A stretch of 64,000 bases of DNA, taken from the NCBI GenBank assembly GCA_963989385.1, contig OZ022501.1, positions 22,096,102-22,160,101 of the forward strand, given 5' to 3'. Origin of the DNA: Ctena decussata. Its lineage: Eukaryota; Mollusca; Bivalvia; Lucinida; Lucinidae. How positions within the stretch are numbered: the stretch's first letter is position 1; every line of letters starts with the position of its first letter. Positions 23,061 to 35,900 of this stretch are shown here, piece by piece. The notes beneath the pieces were generated by a model. The model had not been told where the DNA came from. It searched no databases and worked only from the letters and a program-made list of their open reading frames with translations. The translations under genes and the position numbers were made by a program.

Positions 23061-24312
23061 ACATTAAATCATCTGTGAAGAAATTTCATGTCATCATTTC
23101 ACTATCAAAGGTGATAGTGAAATAGCGGTACATGTAGCTGGGTTACCATAGCAGCGCTGTTTGAACGTTCTCTTCCGTTCTCTTCAGTTACCATAGAAGT
23201 GGGTTGGTTGTTTTGGGATTAACGGCTTTTTGAGACACTATTTGTCTCCCAGAGGCAGACAGAAAAGAAATATGATGGGAGAGAGAAAAGTTCAAACAAC
23301 ACCCACCTGCACCTACCGCAAGCAGAGTAGGCTCTTGCCCTACTATTATCCAAATTAGGACGCCCAGGAACTGAAAAATACCAAGCACCATCGCCCGACC
23401 ACGACCATCCCCAAGTTACCGTAGAAATGCCTAGCTTAAACCCCAACAATTGCTCTGATAATAGAGCTGATGGACGTCCTGTGAAAAGGCACTTTCGGCA
23501 GGTATGAATAGGAGACTCAGATCAGCCTGCGTGCCCGTGCAGTCTAATCGGTCTTCCCTCTTAGCACATACATGTACAATCTATTATTTCTTGCAATCTA
23601 AAAGGTGAAAATTCCTGTCAAGCAGCTACACAGGCTGATTTGAGTTTACTGTACGCACATGGCTTAAAATCCGTTTTCATGCAACATCAGTCGGCTGTAC
23701 CATTATCAACCTCTGCGACAGCATACACTGTAAAGCGTTGCAGACCAGAGAGGAAAATAGTTCAAACTGTTTATCCAGGACCTAGGTAATCCCAAATTAT
23801 ATTTATTCTCTTATTTATTCAGTGTTAGATACCCATGATGAGCCCAGGCACTAATGGTAGTGCATTGTGACAAATCTGTAAACAGCTGCTGACCATGTCT
23901 TCCGAGTGGCCAGTCTACCTATTAAGGGGTCAGTCCTGGAACCTGTCTGTCACACTGGTCCAGTATAAAATGCCCTGGATGTGGCGGTACAAACAACATG
24001 CAGACTAAACAGCAAAAGCACTGTAACTGTGTTGGTATCACAAGCAAACTGGCTGACACAAGTACATTGTAATAAAGGGTCACATCTCACTCATTCAATA
24101 ATTGCTGACCACTACTGCCAGTAAATGCATATCAGTACCATTCAAGATGAGGGTGCAAATTAAAACCCCTTCGAAACGCAACTGGCTGCAACAAGCACCA
24201 ACATTATGTAAAGTCCCTTAATTACTATTAGTTCTCTTTGTGCAGCTGTAATATAACACAGGAAGAAATCATGTTCTATATTTTTATTTCAATAAAATTT
24301 GATTATATACAT
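23061..24312. other. Unannotated sequence
   Basis: No supported gene. Diverged fragments of MITE family 1 core (GACTCAGATCAGCCTGCG near 23515 and CAGGCTGATTTGAGTTTAC near 23631) indicate an old copy broken by indels. The short frames at 23188-23449 have no domain. Confidence 0.4.
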
Positions 24313-24557
24313 GAGCCACATCATGTGACTTCCAACAATGTGGCAATTTTGTCATATGATATTCTGATTATCCTTCTCATTTTAACAGGGTAATCTGAGA
24401 CATAACTGTTGGCTCTACGGCTTGTGTCACTTCCATAGATCATAAGATGGCTGATGTGACAAGTGAAGGCTCTGATCAGACTGCACTGATGTGCAGTCTG
24501 ATCAGAGCCTTTGCTTGTCACCAATGCCACATTGTTGGAAGTAATATGATGTGGCTC
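24313..24557. mobile_element. MITE family 2 (GAGCCACATCATGTGAC)
   Basis: GAGCCACATCATGTGACTTC at the left and the inverted GAAGTAATATGATGTGGCTC at the right form the ends, each followed inward by CAACAATGTGGC. The centre carries GGCTCTGATCAGACTGCACT paired with its inverse. The GAGCC ends and GATCAGACTG core point to kinship with family 1. Confidence 0.8.
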
Positions 24558-26040
24558 ACATGTCGTCTACCACAGCTATTACAACTGCTCAACAATTTTG
24601 AGATATAACTGAAGTAGCAAAATTACAACAAGAAAAGGAAGTATTAAAAGTGTATACAACAGTAACCCTGTCTAATTTTTCGCCTTAAAGGATATAAACA
24701 TTTTATACAAAGCTTATAAACTGACAAACTAGCATTACAGCACAGACTACTTACAGTCTGTCTTTCTAGAAGTTTAATGATATGCTTGCGAATACATATA
24801 TTTGCACTCACAAATAGCTGCAAATGCAAAGCTCACAACACAATTACAGTCTATAGGAATATTTTCTGAACTTTATGTTTTTGCAAATAAGCCAGCCTAA
24901 TCTTGATCTTTATCGTGTAAGTGATCAATTAACTTTGTATGGGATAGACTAGACCACATCAAACAACTTCTACACACACTGAATAGTGTTATCAGACACA
25001 GAATCTTACTTTGCAGGAGTGAAATGTAATAGTGTTTATCTTTTGAAAAATACCAAGTATCACCCTATGTATTTCACCAGCTTTACACAAAAACCTCCAA
25101 AAAGTATTGCAAAAGGCAGACACCATCTGATCAAGAAAACCATACACCATGCTTTAAGTGATTTGTATATGGAGTGGACAGCATTTCACTGTTAACCATA
25201 CATGTATGCGATTAACAAACACACTTTTAAAGTGCCATTCTGTGCAGCCCAGTTAGAGTCTCATCTATATCTAATTACAAACACTGACACATATCATGAC
25301 ATAATCTGTCTCAAGGCAGTTGATAGTTGTCCATGCCTGGACCTGCCTGAACACAATTACTGTCTGATTAGGGCATGCACAATGTGACTAGAAAGAAAGT
25401 AAGACCTTGCTGACTGTAAAAGGAGGACCAAAGAAATATGAATTTAACTGCGTAAGACAATGCTGATGACCCAAATCAGATTTTAGAAATGTACTGTCTG
25501 ATGACAATCTATGCTGTTTCATGCATACATTCTACAACCACAGTCGTCAGTATCAACAATGAAACTACTGTTCTTGCTGTATACATATTAGTGGGGGGCT
25601 GATGATCGATTATAATCGAAAGTAGTTTGTTTGTGCAACCGATTACGATCATCGATTGTAAAATTCCCAATAGATTATAAGCGGAAGTAAGTATTTGCTT
25701 TGAAAAATACAAAACTGGTGTAAAGATTGATTGGCAATAATATGAATTATTGATGAAACATACTTCTAGATTGTTTCCAAGGATAATTGCTCAGACCTGC
25801 TTAGATTTCACAAAGCCTGTTCATTTTAATTTTTTTTCAAACATTGTTAAGTTCTGAAAATAAAGCATATGGAATGGACTATATTTAAACCGATTGTACA
25901 ATCTAGCTAGCTGGTTAGGTATTCTGATTATAAACCAATGATCGATTGAAATTTTTAAACTGATTGCCCATCACTAATACATATGCATACTGATCTGGGT
26001 CTTTACTTTTGTAATGCCAATAACTGGCAATAAACTATAT
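24558..26040. other. Unannotated AT-rich sequence
   Basis: Short frames only. Around 25600-25960 the words CGATTATAATCG, GATCGATTG and CGATTGTA recur, a weak degenerate simple pattern. No gene recognised. Confidence 0.4.
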
Positions 26041-26273
26041 GAGCCGCTACATGACAAAACCAGTGAAGTGGCATGTGTGCCAAGCCAAGACTCAGATCAG
26101 CGTGGGCATCCGCCCAGTCTGATCAGAGGCTTCGCAGTCCGCATGGAGCTAGCTTAGACCCTTGGGTACCCTTTAAGGGCAAAGCAAAGACTCTGAATAG
26201 ACTGAGCAGATGTCCAGGCTAATTTGAGTCTGTGCTGGGCACACAACCACTTTGTTTTCTTGTGTCGAAGCTC
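26041..26273. mobile_element. MITE family 1 copy
   Basis: Ends are GAGCCGCTACATGACAAAACC and the inverse of GAGCTTCGACACAAG. The subterminal arms GACTCAGATCAGCGTGGGC and GTCCAGGCTAATTTGAGTC are present. More diverged than the 63644 copy. Confidence 0.85.
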
Positions 26274-26520
26274 ATATTTGCATGATCATGCCACACATGA
26301 AACAAAAAATTATACATCTACAATTAAATGGAACTCAACAAAAAATGGAGCTTCAAAGATACACACAAGCTACTACTAAAACCCATCACTTAAAGGTATA
26401 AAGATACAAAAGTACCCAAGATTATTGTATAATATCAGATCAGCAAATAAAAATATAACAACCTAGATCTACAAGTAAATGCTGTATGAAAAAATATATG
26501 TATATCTACATTGTAATACC

Positions 26521-26718
26521 AGAGCTCGTAAAAAGGGTGAGTATTTGGTGATAAATAGGGATAATTTTTGTTAATTCTTCATAAAAACATATGTTGTGGC
26601 CCCTCATCTGAGCCTTCTCGAGAAAATTAAGATGAGGGGTCACAACATATGGTTTCAATGAGAAATTAGAAGAATCATCTCTAATTATTATCAAATTCTC
26701 CCTCTTATCTGGAGCTCT
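26521..26718. mobile_element. MITE family 4 (AGAGCTCCAGATAAGAGGG)
   Basis: The right end CCCTCTTATCTGGAGCTCT and a diverged left end enclose a strong inner hairpin: ACATATGTTGTGGCCCCTC paired with GAGGGGTCACAACATATG, with a CTCGAGA centre. Six copies of this family lie in the window. Confidence 0.8.
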
Positions 26719-26754
26719 GAATTATACACTTAAATGCCAGTAAAACAAGAGTTG

Positions 26755-27935
26755 TCAGAAGACAACAAAGCGCGCCTTAGCGCGCCTTACAGGAGCTTGA
26801 CTCTCGCAGCACTGGTGGTATTGAAAGGCTCTTGTCCAAATGTATGTGAGTGTCAAGTATAATGATTGCCTTCCATATAGGGACTGAGAAATATGAATGA
26901 GTCAGTGAAGCATAAAACACACGTCAAATCTATACATGGATGGCGATGCTAAAATATTCTTGTCCATATATAAGTGTGTGCCAAGTATAATGGCTCTAAC
27001 CCCTATAGGAACTGAGAAATATCACAAAGTCAGTGAAGCATATCATAAAGTCATAGAGGCAAAACTATAGGTCGAATCCATACATGGACGATGGTGTTCA
27101 AACAGTCCTGTCCATATGTAGGTGTGTGCCAAGTATCATGGCCCTAACCCATACAGTAACCGAGAAATATCACAAAGTCAGTGAAGCATAAAATATACTC
27201 AAATCCATACAAAGAGGATGCTGCTGAAATGATTTTGTCCATGTGTAAGTGTGTGCAAAGTATCATAACTGTAACCATATAGGGACTGAGAAATATCATA
27301 AAGTCAGTGAAGCGTAAAAATGTAGGTCACTATCCTACATGGTTGGTTACACTCACATGCCCTCATCCAGACGCAAGTAATGACCAAATATCATGACTCT
27401 AACCCTTATAACTACTTTGAAACTGACTTGAACACACATGCTTAACATACATTGACCTAATTTTTTTCAAAGTCAGTAGACCATGACCAGTAGGTCAAGG
27501 TCACACATGGTGCATATATTCAGGTGATCATGTGCTGATGTAAGTGTGTACCAAGTTTCATTTCTCTAGCCCTTATACTTTGTGGGGAAAAAGACTTAAA
27601 CGCAAATGGTTAACATAGGTTAAACTGCATTAACCTAAATTTTTTCAAAGTCAGTAGACCATGACCAGTAGGTCTGGGTCATACATGGTGCATAATTATA
27701 TTCAGGTGATCATGTACTGATGTAAGTCTGTACCAAGTTTCATTACTCTAGCCCATATACTTTGTGAGAAAAAGACCTAAACGCAAATGGTTAACATAGG
27801 TTAAACTGCTCACAGACACTGGCGCAGACGCGAACACGGTCATGAACGCGAACGCTGACGCATACTCGGACTACGACGCCAGGGGTAAAGCATAAGCTCT
27901 TCTTTGCTTCGCAAAGGCGCTCTAATGATAAGAGA
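26755..27935. repeat. Diverged tandem array with GC-rich ends
   Basis: Begins ACAACAAAGCGCGCCTTAGC. It holds about five ~120-bp units with GTGTGTGCCAAGTAT, ACTGAGAAATATCA and AAAGTCAGTGAAGCATA, then two ~190-bp units with AGTCAGTAGACCATGACCAG and AACGCAAATGGTTAACATAG. It ends in a CGCGAACG/GACGC-rich stretch and TCTTTGCTTCGCAAAGGCGC. It resembles the 9.9-12.3 kb element in plan (array plus GC-rich ends) but not in sequence. Confidence 0.6.
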
Positions 27936-28129
27936 TATGTGTAGCAAATTATCATTTTGTGGGAAATCTATCTAGAAGCATAGACAAAATTGCACATAAG
28001 CAGTCTGGTCTGATCATGCATGGTACTGATGTATGAAATTAAGTTTTTCATCCCGTTCAACAGTATTTAAAACATATCAAGAGGATGGAAGGATAATGAA
28101 GCACTGTGTCCAATGATACCTTTTTTAAA

Positions 28130-28203
28130 ACGTGGCTGGAAGACTCGAACTTTAAACTGCTAGCCCAGAAAGCCAGTGCTTAACTGACTGCACTACCAAG
28201 GCT
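28130..28203 (-). repeat. Degenerate tRNA-like sequence
   Basis: The reverse strand reads GGAGCCTTGGTAGTGCAGTC..TTAAGCACTGG and ends AAAGTTCGAGTCTTCCAGCC, with A-box-like and B-box-like (GTTCGAGTC) segments. Acceptor pairing is weak, so a SINE head or tRNA pseudogene is more likely than a functional gene. Confidence 0.45.
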
Positions 28204-28289
28204 CCTCATGCGTAGTTTGCATGATAAAATCAGAAAAGGGACTACAGGTATGTATTGACTCTAAATATTGGGACACCTTAACCAAAACT

Positions 28290-28550
28290 GAGCTGCAACA
28301 TGCCAAAACCAACAAAGAGGCATGTGCACCCAGCAAAGCTTCAGATCAGCCTGGGCATTCGCCCAGTCTGATCAGGGTCTTTGCTGTCGGCATGGCGCTA
28401 GCTGATGCCCAGAGCTACCCTTTAAACGCACAGCAAAGACTTTGATCAGACTGGGCGAATGCCCAGGCTAATCTGAGTCTTTGCTGGGCACACATGCCAC
28501 TTTGTTGGGATTCTGCATGCCACTTTGTTGGGTTTCTTGTATTGCAGCTC
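28290..28550. mobile_element. MITE family 1 copy with a duplicated right end
   Basis: All family landmarks are present. Near the right end, GCATGCCACTTTGTTGGG occurs once as GCACACATGCCACTTTGTTGGG and again after TTCT, a ~23-bp local duplication not seen in other copies. Confidence 0.85.
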
Positions 28551-28686
28551 ACATAGTGTTATGTAAAAAGTTTAACAAGCCAGGCCCTGTTCTTAGAGCA
28601 CCATTAGTTTATCAAAGCCGTCAGTCAAGGATTCAATAAGTCTTCTAGTATGCATACAATCAACCAGTTCAAGCTAATATTTATTG

Positions 28687-28743
28687 CTGAAAAAATGTGA
28701 GAAGCTTTTGCAGTGCAAAAGCTTCTCATATTTTTTTCAGCAA
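28687..28743. repeat. Near-perfect hairpin
   Basis: GCTGAAAAAATGTGAGAAGC pairs with GCTTCTCATATTTTTTTCAG around TTTTGCAGTGCAAAA. One mismatch and one added T occur in the arms. It is isolated, with no family kin seen here. Confidence 0.8.
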
Positions 28744-28899
28744 AAAATGACAAGCTGGAAAATATAACACCTCGCTAACAAAGGACATTGTTAGCTTTGA
28801 ACAAATGGGCCCAGATTTATTCAGTTATAAATACAGTACATTAGTTGTTCAAGCACTTCTGTCCCACACCTTTTGTTTCTAACAGTAACAGTAGTATAA

Positions 28900-29072
28900 A
28901 TTTATCACAGTTCAAGATGAATAGGATACCTCCAAGTTTTTTCACCATTTTTACAAAGGTAAACAACTTTTCTGACTTCCTGGTTGACCCTGATTTAGAA
29001 GGGAGACAAAAAAAAGACTGGCAGAGTTGCTTCCCTTGGAGATGTACCCCTTTACCATATCTTTATTTACAT
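28900..29072. repeat. MITE family 3 copy (internally deleted)
   Basis: Retains the outer parts (TTTTACAAAGGTAAACAACT, TTTCTGACTTCCTG; then TGGCAGAGTTGCTTCCCTTG) but lacks the central AAGGAAAGAATTTGCTC hairpin. Confidence 0.6.
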
Positions 29073-29334
29073 TAATAATATTGCAACTTCAACTTAGCAC
29101 TAGCCTGACAAATATTTTTCGAAGCAACATTATTTCAGCAACACTAAAATGCTGCTACTTTGAACACACCATATCTAAACACTGAAACATCATTTTATTA
29201 TCATCGCAACATCAAGGTATTGTGCTAATGAAACAGTGTTATTGTAAAATTGAAAGCACAGAGTCAAAAGGCTGAAACCTTGAAACCTCAATCAGTTTGT
29301 GTGATTTTGCAAAAAAAAAAAGAAAAGAAAAGGT

Positions 29335-29475
29335 TTTGCAACTTACTGTTTGCTTCCTCAGAATAAAAAGCCCTTCCAAAATATGTCTCCTCTTAAAGCA
29401 AAGAATCTGCTATTAGGGGAGCAATTCCTTTCCTTTAACAGTAGACCCCCAACTGAGATGAAATGCAGAAATGAA
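29335..29475. repeat. MITE family 3 partial copy
   Basis: Central hairpin present: TCTTAAAGCAAAGAATCTGC with inverted TTCCTTTCCTTTAACAGTAG. The left outer part is shortened. Confidence 0.6.
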
Positions 29476-29487
29476 AATGAAGATATG

Positions 29488-29720
29488 ATCCACAACATGA
29501 CAAAACCAACAAAGTGACATGTGTGCCCAGTGAAGACTCAGATCAGCCTGGGCATCCACCCAGTCTGATCAGAGCCTTCACTGTGCACTTAACGGGTAGC
29601 TAAGGGTCAAAGCTACCTCTATGCGGACAGCGAACTCTGATCAGACTGGGCAGATGCCCAGGCTGATCTGAGTCTGCGCTGGGCGCACAACCACTTTGCT
29701 GGTTTTCTTGTGATGCGGCT
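29488..29720. mobile_element. MITE family 1 copy
   Basis: GATCCACAACATGACAAAACC at the left and the inverse ending GATGCGGCT at the right, with both subterminal arms (GACTCAGATCAGCCTGGGC; GCCCAGGCTGATCTGAGTC) intact. It lies 136 bp downstream of the CS-domain gene's stop codon. Confidence 0.9.
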
Positions 29721-29855
29721 AAAATAATGTTGTTTCAAATACAAAATGTCAAAATATTGTTGTATCAGTTTTGCTGCAACATTTAAATATTGCAGCAACA
29801 CTGAAATAAATTTGTTTTGACATAGTTTGCTAACTGAGAGCTCAGAATCAGAGTC

Positions 29856-29966
29856 TCAAGGCTGTTCTTCTTCTTCTTCTGCAGTTTCAAGCCCATTTTC
29901 TAGTTCTGGATACCAGGATTTGTTTTGTCTCTTACATAGAAACAGCAACACTCTGTCATCATCTAC
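29856..29966 (-). CDS. CS-domain gene, terminal coding exon
   Basis: Acceptor TTTATCTTTCAG; 111 nt ending TGA. Encodes VDDDRVLLFLCKR..SWYPEL and the acidic tail, whose Glu run comes from a short GAA repeat. Confidence 0.78.
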   Translation of the reverse strand, partial: VDDDRVLLFLCKRQNKSWYPELENGLETAEEEEEQP

Positions 29967-32900
29967 CTGAAAGATAAAAGAAGCAAGAATTTTATATACA
30001 AGTGAACCAAAAGTAAGTATAACAGTTACTGCGATCTGGATTGAGAACAGAAATGGGTAATATGACCTACTATACCATTGTAAGAACTCAGACACCTTAA
30101 ATTCCATGTTTTCCCACCATTTTTGCAAAGGGGAAAACTTTTCTGACTTCCTGTTTGCTTCCCTGAATGACAAAGCCCTTCCAAAATGGGGTCACTGTTA
30201 CAGAAAAGAATTTGCTCTTGGGAGAGCAAATTCTTTTCTTTAAGAGCTGACCCCAATTGAGAAGGGAGGCAGAAATGAAAATGGCAGAGTTACTGTCGCT
30301 GAAAGTGTATCCATTCACCTTAACCAATTACTATAAAACTAGTAAATTTGAACAAGCTGAATCCTGATTTTACTTTGCGATGATGCCGACAGAATAGGAA
30401 ACAGTGCATATCCTTTATCAGACTGTAAGCAGTCTGTCTGGATTTACTGTTTGCTCATACACTTTGTGTGACTCTTCTGTGTGTACTCAGGCATTTATGA
30501 CCGTGGTGGCGAGTAGTGGGTGGTGGGGGATTGCTAAGGCACTTCTAGTTAATCTCTTCCTTGTATTCACTGTTTGCTCATACACTTTGTGTGACTCTTC
30601 TGTGTGTACTCAGGCATTTATGACCCTGGTGGGGAGTAGTGGGTGGTGGGGGATTATTAAGGCACTTCTAGTTAATCTCTTCCTTGTATTCACTGTTTGC
30701 TCATACACTTTGTCTGACTCTTCTGTGTGTACTCAGGCATTTATGACCGTGGTGGCGAGTAGTGGGTGGTGGGGGATTGCTAAGGCACTTCTAGTTAATC
30801 TCTTCCTTGTATTCACTGTTTGCTCATACACTTTGTCTGACTCTTCTGTGTGTACTCAGGCATTTATGACCGTGGTGGCGAGTAGTGGGTGGTGGGGGAT
30901 TGCTAAGGCACTTCTAGTTAATCTCTTCCTTGTATTCACTGTTTGCTCATACACTTTGTCTGACTCTTCTGTGTGTACTCAGGCATTTATGACCGTGGTG
31001 GCGAGTAGTGGGTGGTGGGGGATTGCTATGGCACTTCTAGTTAATCTCTTCCTTGTATTCACTGTTTGCTCATACACTTTGTCTGACTCTTCTGTGTGTA
31101 CTCAGGCATTTATGACCGTGGTGGCGAGTAGTGGGTGGTGGGGGATTGCTAAGGCACTTCTAGTTAATCTCTTCCTTGTATTCACTGTTTGCTCATACAC
31201 TTTGTCTGACTCTTCTGTGTGTACTCAGGCATTTATGACCGTGGTGGCGAGTAGTGGGTGGTGGGGGATTGCTAAGGCACTTCTAGTTAATCTCTTCCTT
31301 GTATTCACTGTTTGCTCATACACTTTGTCTGACTCTTCTGTGTGTACTCAGGCATTTATGACCGTGGTGGCGAGTAGTGGGTGGTGGGGGATTGCCTAGG
31401 CACTTCTAGTTAATCTCTTCCTTGTATTCACTGTTTGCTCATACACTTTGTCTGACTCTTCTGTGTGTACTCAGGCATTTATGACCCTGGTGGCGAGTAG
31501 TGGGTGGTGGGGGATTATTAAGGCACTTCTAGTTAATCTCTTCCTTGTATTCACTGTTTGCTCATACACTTTGTCTGACTCTTCTGTGTGTACTCAGGCA
31601 TTTATGACCCTGGTGGGGAGTAGTGGGTGGTGGGGGATTGCTATGGCACTTCTAGTTAATCTCTTCCTTGTATTCACTGTTTGCTCATACACTTTGTCTG
31701 ACTCTTCTGTGTGTACTCAGGCATTTATGTCCCTGGTGGGGAGTAGTGGGTGGTGGGGGATTGCTATGGCACTTCTAGTTAATCTCTTCCTTGTATTCAC
31801 TGTTTGCTCATACACTTTGTCTGACTCTTCTGTGTGTACTCAGGCATTTATGTCCCTGGTGGGGAGTAGTGGGTGGTGGGGGATTGCTATGGCACTTCTA
31901 GTTAATCTCTTCCTTGTATTCACTGTTTGCTCATACACTTTGCCTGACTCTTCTGTGTGTACTCAGGCATTTATGACCCTGGTGGGGAGTAGTGGGTGGT
32001 GGGGGATTGCTATGGCACTTCTAGTTAATCTCTTCCTTGTATGTTTGTGTGCTTGAAGGGCATCAGCAATAGACATGTCTAATGAGGGATCAAAACAGAA
32101 AACTTTATGGAAATGGGACACCTACATGGGAATTATCATCATAAAACAAAAATCATATGGAAAGCAGTGTCTCACATGTCTGCGTATTGTCAAAACACAA
32201 AGCTTAACCCGAAAACTTAATGCAAAGTTTACACCGCCACCCTGGCTGACACTGGAAAAGTAATTTATCATGCATCTGCTGCAAAATTCACCTGATAATA
32301 CGGGTATGATAACCTGATGTGATATCATGTCACTTTAGAACTGCACTTGCGGGACTGTTATCAGGCGATGCCTACAGAAGCAATCTCTGAAGACAATTGG
32401 CTATATACTGACATTGGCCGTGATAACAATGTTCTATTGGTTACATGACGTCACCGGCTTATGTCACAAGGCATTCTGTGTTTGCTTTTCATTTGTCTGA
32501 ATCTTTTTATGCCGTAAAATCTTCTAAGGATGCATGATAAATAGAAAACCATGATGGTATCCTTTGATATCAAGTTTATCAGGCTCGACCAGAAACACGT
32601 TGAACTGGCTCGGCAAGCCTCGCCATTCCTACACTGTTTCTGGTCTCACCTGATAAACTTGATATCAAAAGACACTAACATGGTATTCTCTATAGTCTAT
32701 ATGAGCAGCGACGCGTGAAAACCAACAATGTGGTTGTGCGCCCAGCCCAGACTCAGATCAGCCTGGGCATCCGCCCAGTCTGATCAAAATCTTGGCTTTG
32801 CGCTTAAAGGGTAGGTAAGGGTCTAAGCTACCTCTATGCGGACAGTGAAGACTCCGATCAGACTGGGCCGATGCCCAGGCTGAGCTGAGTCTGCGCTGGG

Positions 32901-35900
32901 CGCACAACCACTTTGTTGGTTTTGTTGTGTCGCGGCTCATATGTATGTCTTGCTTCTGCTAGTCGCAGGCAAGACAAAAACTCCTTACGTGAAGCATTTA
33001 ATACCCGAGATGTCAAATCATCAAACCTGATCACTTTGTCGTGTTTGTTTCAACTTTGAGCCAAATATTTTTGTAAATGAATGTCTGTTAAAATGGTCTT
33101 CTGGTAATGGTTCTACCATTCTGCAGAAATGTGTGTAGTGGAAATGAAAGCAGAGAACAAAAAATGTACCTCATGGTAGCTCTTATCACTGTCAATTTCA
33201 TGTGGGAGCTTGACAATCTTCAGTTGAATATGTTTTCCCTTCATTTCTCCTTTCTCACCATCTACTGTCAGACAGAAACCCCTGTCAACATAACATACAT
33301 GTATATATGACAGGTCCAGATAAGGTAAGGATCTCATGATAATTTTGAGATATTTTTTCTTTCTTTTTTTCTTCGAAAAAACACACACACAAAAAAAAAA
33401 ACATATGATGTGACCCCTATTTAGAACCGTCTCAGTGAGATGGTTCTAATGAGGGGTCACAACGTATGTGTTGGTGGAGAATGAACATAAATCATCACAG
33501 AATTATCTTCATATATGCATTCTTATCTGGGTCTCTGTGTTGAGTGAAATAAGTTAACTTTAACCGAGTGAAGCTGAAAATGTTCTTTTACAAACTGGTG
33601 CTGAGATGGTATTATTGGTGCACTGTCATGTGGATCACATTTTCCCAGGTCATGCAGTATCATGATAACATATTGCTTGCATTGATACTTCAGGATACAT
33701 AATATGTAAATAAATCTGACATGCAAAACAAGTGGTATGTCAAGCTGTACTTTGCAAGAAAAGGAGATCATTAGTGTTTTCATAAAAAAAACATTATCTG
33801 TGATTATGCTTTTAATAAAATCCTGGATGTTTAAAATATTTTGATATTTTCTTTTCAAAAATTAGTAATACAGGATCATATTGTAGTATCATGACATTGT
33901 TATAATACTTCTTTTTCTGGTGACACTCAGCTCTATTGCTAACAGTGTAGACCCTGACCAGACTGCAGCTAATATGCATTCTGATCACAGTCTACAATCA
34001 GTTTATTTCCTTTTCTTTAAACAATGTTTTCAGAAAAATGATCAACAGACACTTGGAGAGAAAGTTAACTTACAAATGAGCCATTCAAGGACACACAGCC
34101 AAAGAAAAAGAAACAGCAGAGTTTCCAACAGCAGCGTATTGAAAGAGGAAAAGCTGCAGCAGCACAGGCATTATCATTGTTACATTTACTATAAATTCTG
34201 TGTGAAAAGTATAAATATATTGCATGCAAATTACTTTGTATGATAGCTTTTTAATGGAATATTGAAAATATTAATTTAACGACTTCCAGAATTCTGTACT
34301 TAAGTTAGGGGTCCTGAAAAAGATTGTTTGTATGGTAATTCTGGTAAATTCTCCATAAAAAGTTTAAAAAGAATGGACGGAAAGACGAAAACTATATACC
34401 CCTCGACATACTTTGTATGCCGGGGGTATAACAAAAAATATGACCATCTTTGGAACCACCTCACCCAAAGTGGGTCCAATAAGGAATCATAACTTTATTT
34501 TTAAGTAAGTAAGTAAGTTTTATGGAGGATTAACAGAAAATTATCACAAAAATCACCCATATCTGAAGCTCTTTGAGTCCATACATCAGAATGATGAGAA
34601 GCAAGCACAATTATGCTGCATGATACTATAGGAATGAATTTTATTTTTGTGGATTTTATGGACATGTACACGGCGGCGAATCACTCGCAAACTGAATAAA
34701 GCCCAATTGCGAGTGATTCGCCGCCGTGTACACATCCATAAAATCCACAAAAATAAAATTCATTTGAAGGGCTTTATGTTCAGTTTGCGAGTGATTCGCC
34801 GCCGTGTACACATCCATAAAATCCACAAAAATGAAATTCATTTCTTATAATTCCAACTTGGCCATGTTTTTCTCAAAATTGGCAACTATAGAGAGTATCT
34901 TAAAAATTGCTGCCAAGAAAATAGTTCCAAGTAGTTCCAAATTTCTGGTTCATAGGGTTTATCAAAGTATAAACGCCGTTTTCTGTTTGCTCTTGATCAA
35001 TCAAATTGCGCTTAATTAGTATTAGGAATGTGAATTGGAATTATAATCATGTAAATGTCATGTAGTACAATTCAAACTTACTGATTCTCAAACACCAGGT
35101 CTAATTTTGCATTGGCTGGCTTCTTCACAGCTTTAGGTAACAGGCCTTTCCTCACTATCTGACTGGATGTTGTAAGGTTCTTCATAGCTACAATTACACG
35201 CACAAATCCATCTTTCTTCTTCTCATCAGTGGCTGCAATGATACCATAAAATGCTTTGCAGAAAAGCCTGACACACAGCTCTGGCTAAGGATAGAATTTC
35301 ATATTTGATAGGTAAATGTGTACAATTTCAGGGGTAGCAACTCTGTCATTTTCATTTTTAATCTTTTTGGAAGGCCAACATCATCCAGAGAAACAAACAG
35401 GAAGTCACAAAAGTTGTCTCCCTCTGATAAAATGGTAAAAATGAACATTGTGGTAGATCTATATCCATACATTTTAATTCTCCAAAAAAATGAATGTTGT
35501 TGCCCCCTTCTTAGAACTGCAGCCAGAGTAACCATCTTGGCGAGGCAGTTTTGAAGAGGGACTGGGACACTAATCTCTGTTGATGCTTTTTTTTAAGACA
35601 AGTTACCTCAGAATCCTAAGTGACACTCTTGTGTTTAAGTAAGCATATAGGTAATTTTGAATCTTAGTTATTAATTCAGTCTTGTCTTAAATGCATGACT
35701 GATGTAGTGATTGATTTGTACTCTTTATATGTAATTGTCATAACACATTAGATCCTGTTTACTTATGAGTACCCAAGTGTCTTTAGCCATGTTATGGAGT
35801 AATCAATTTGTGGCAAACTGACCACATTGTTTGACTCCAAATTCTCAAAATATATGTAAATGGATATTTGGCTCTGTGTTAACAAATAAAATGCACAAGG

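Noticed and set aside
30404..32056. Repetitive membrane protein of 331 plus 202 residues
   Set aside because: The frame follows a 123-bp satellite with near-identical DNA, has an internal stop, lacks splice or start context and lies antisense in an intron.
33113..33388. A 91-codon stand-alone protein over CS-domain exon 3
   Set aside because: Only 33170-33281 is coding; the rest is intron read-through beyond the splice sites.
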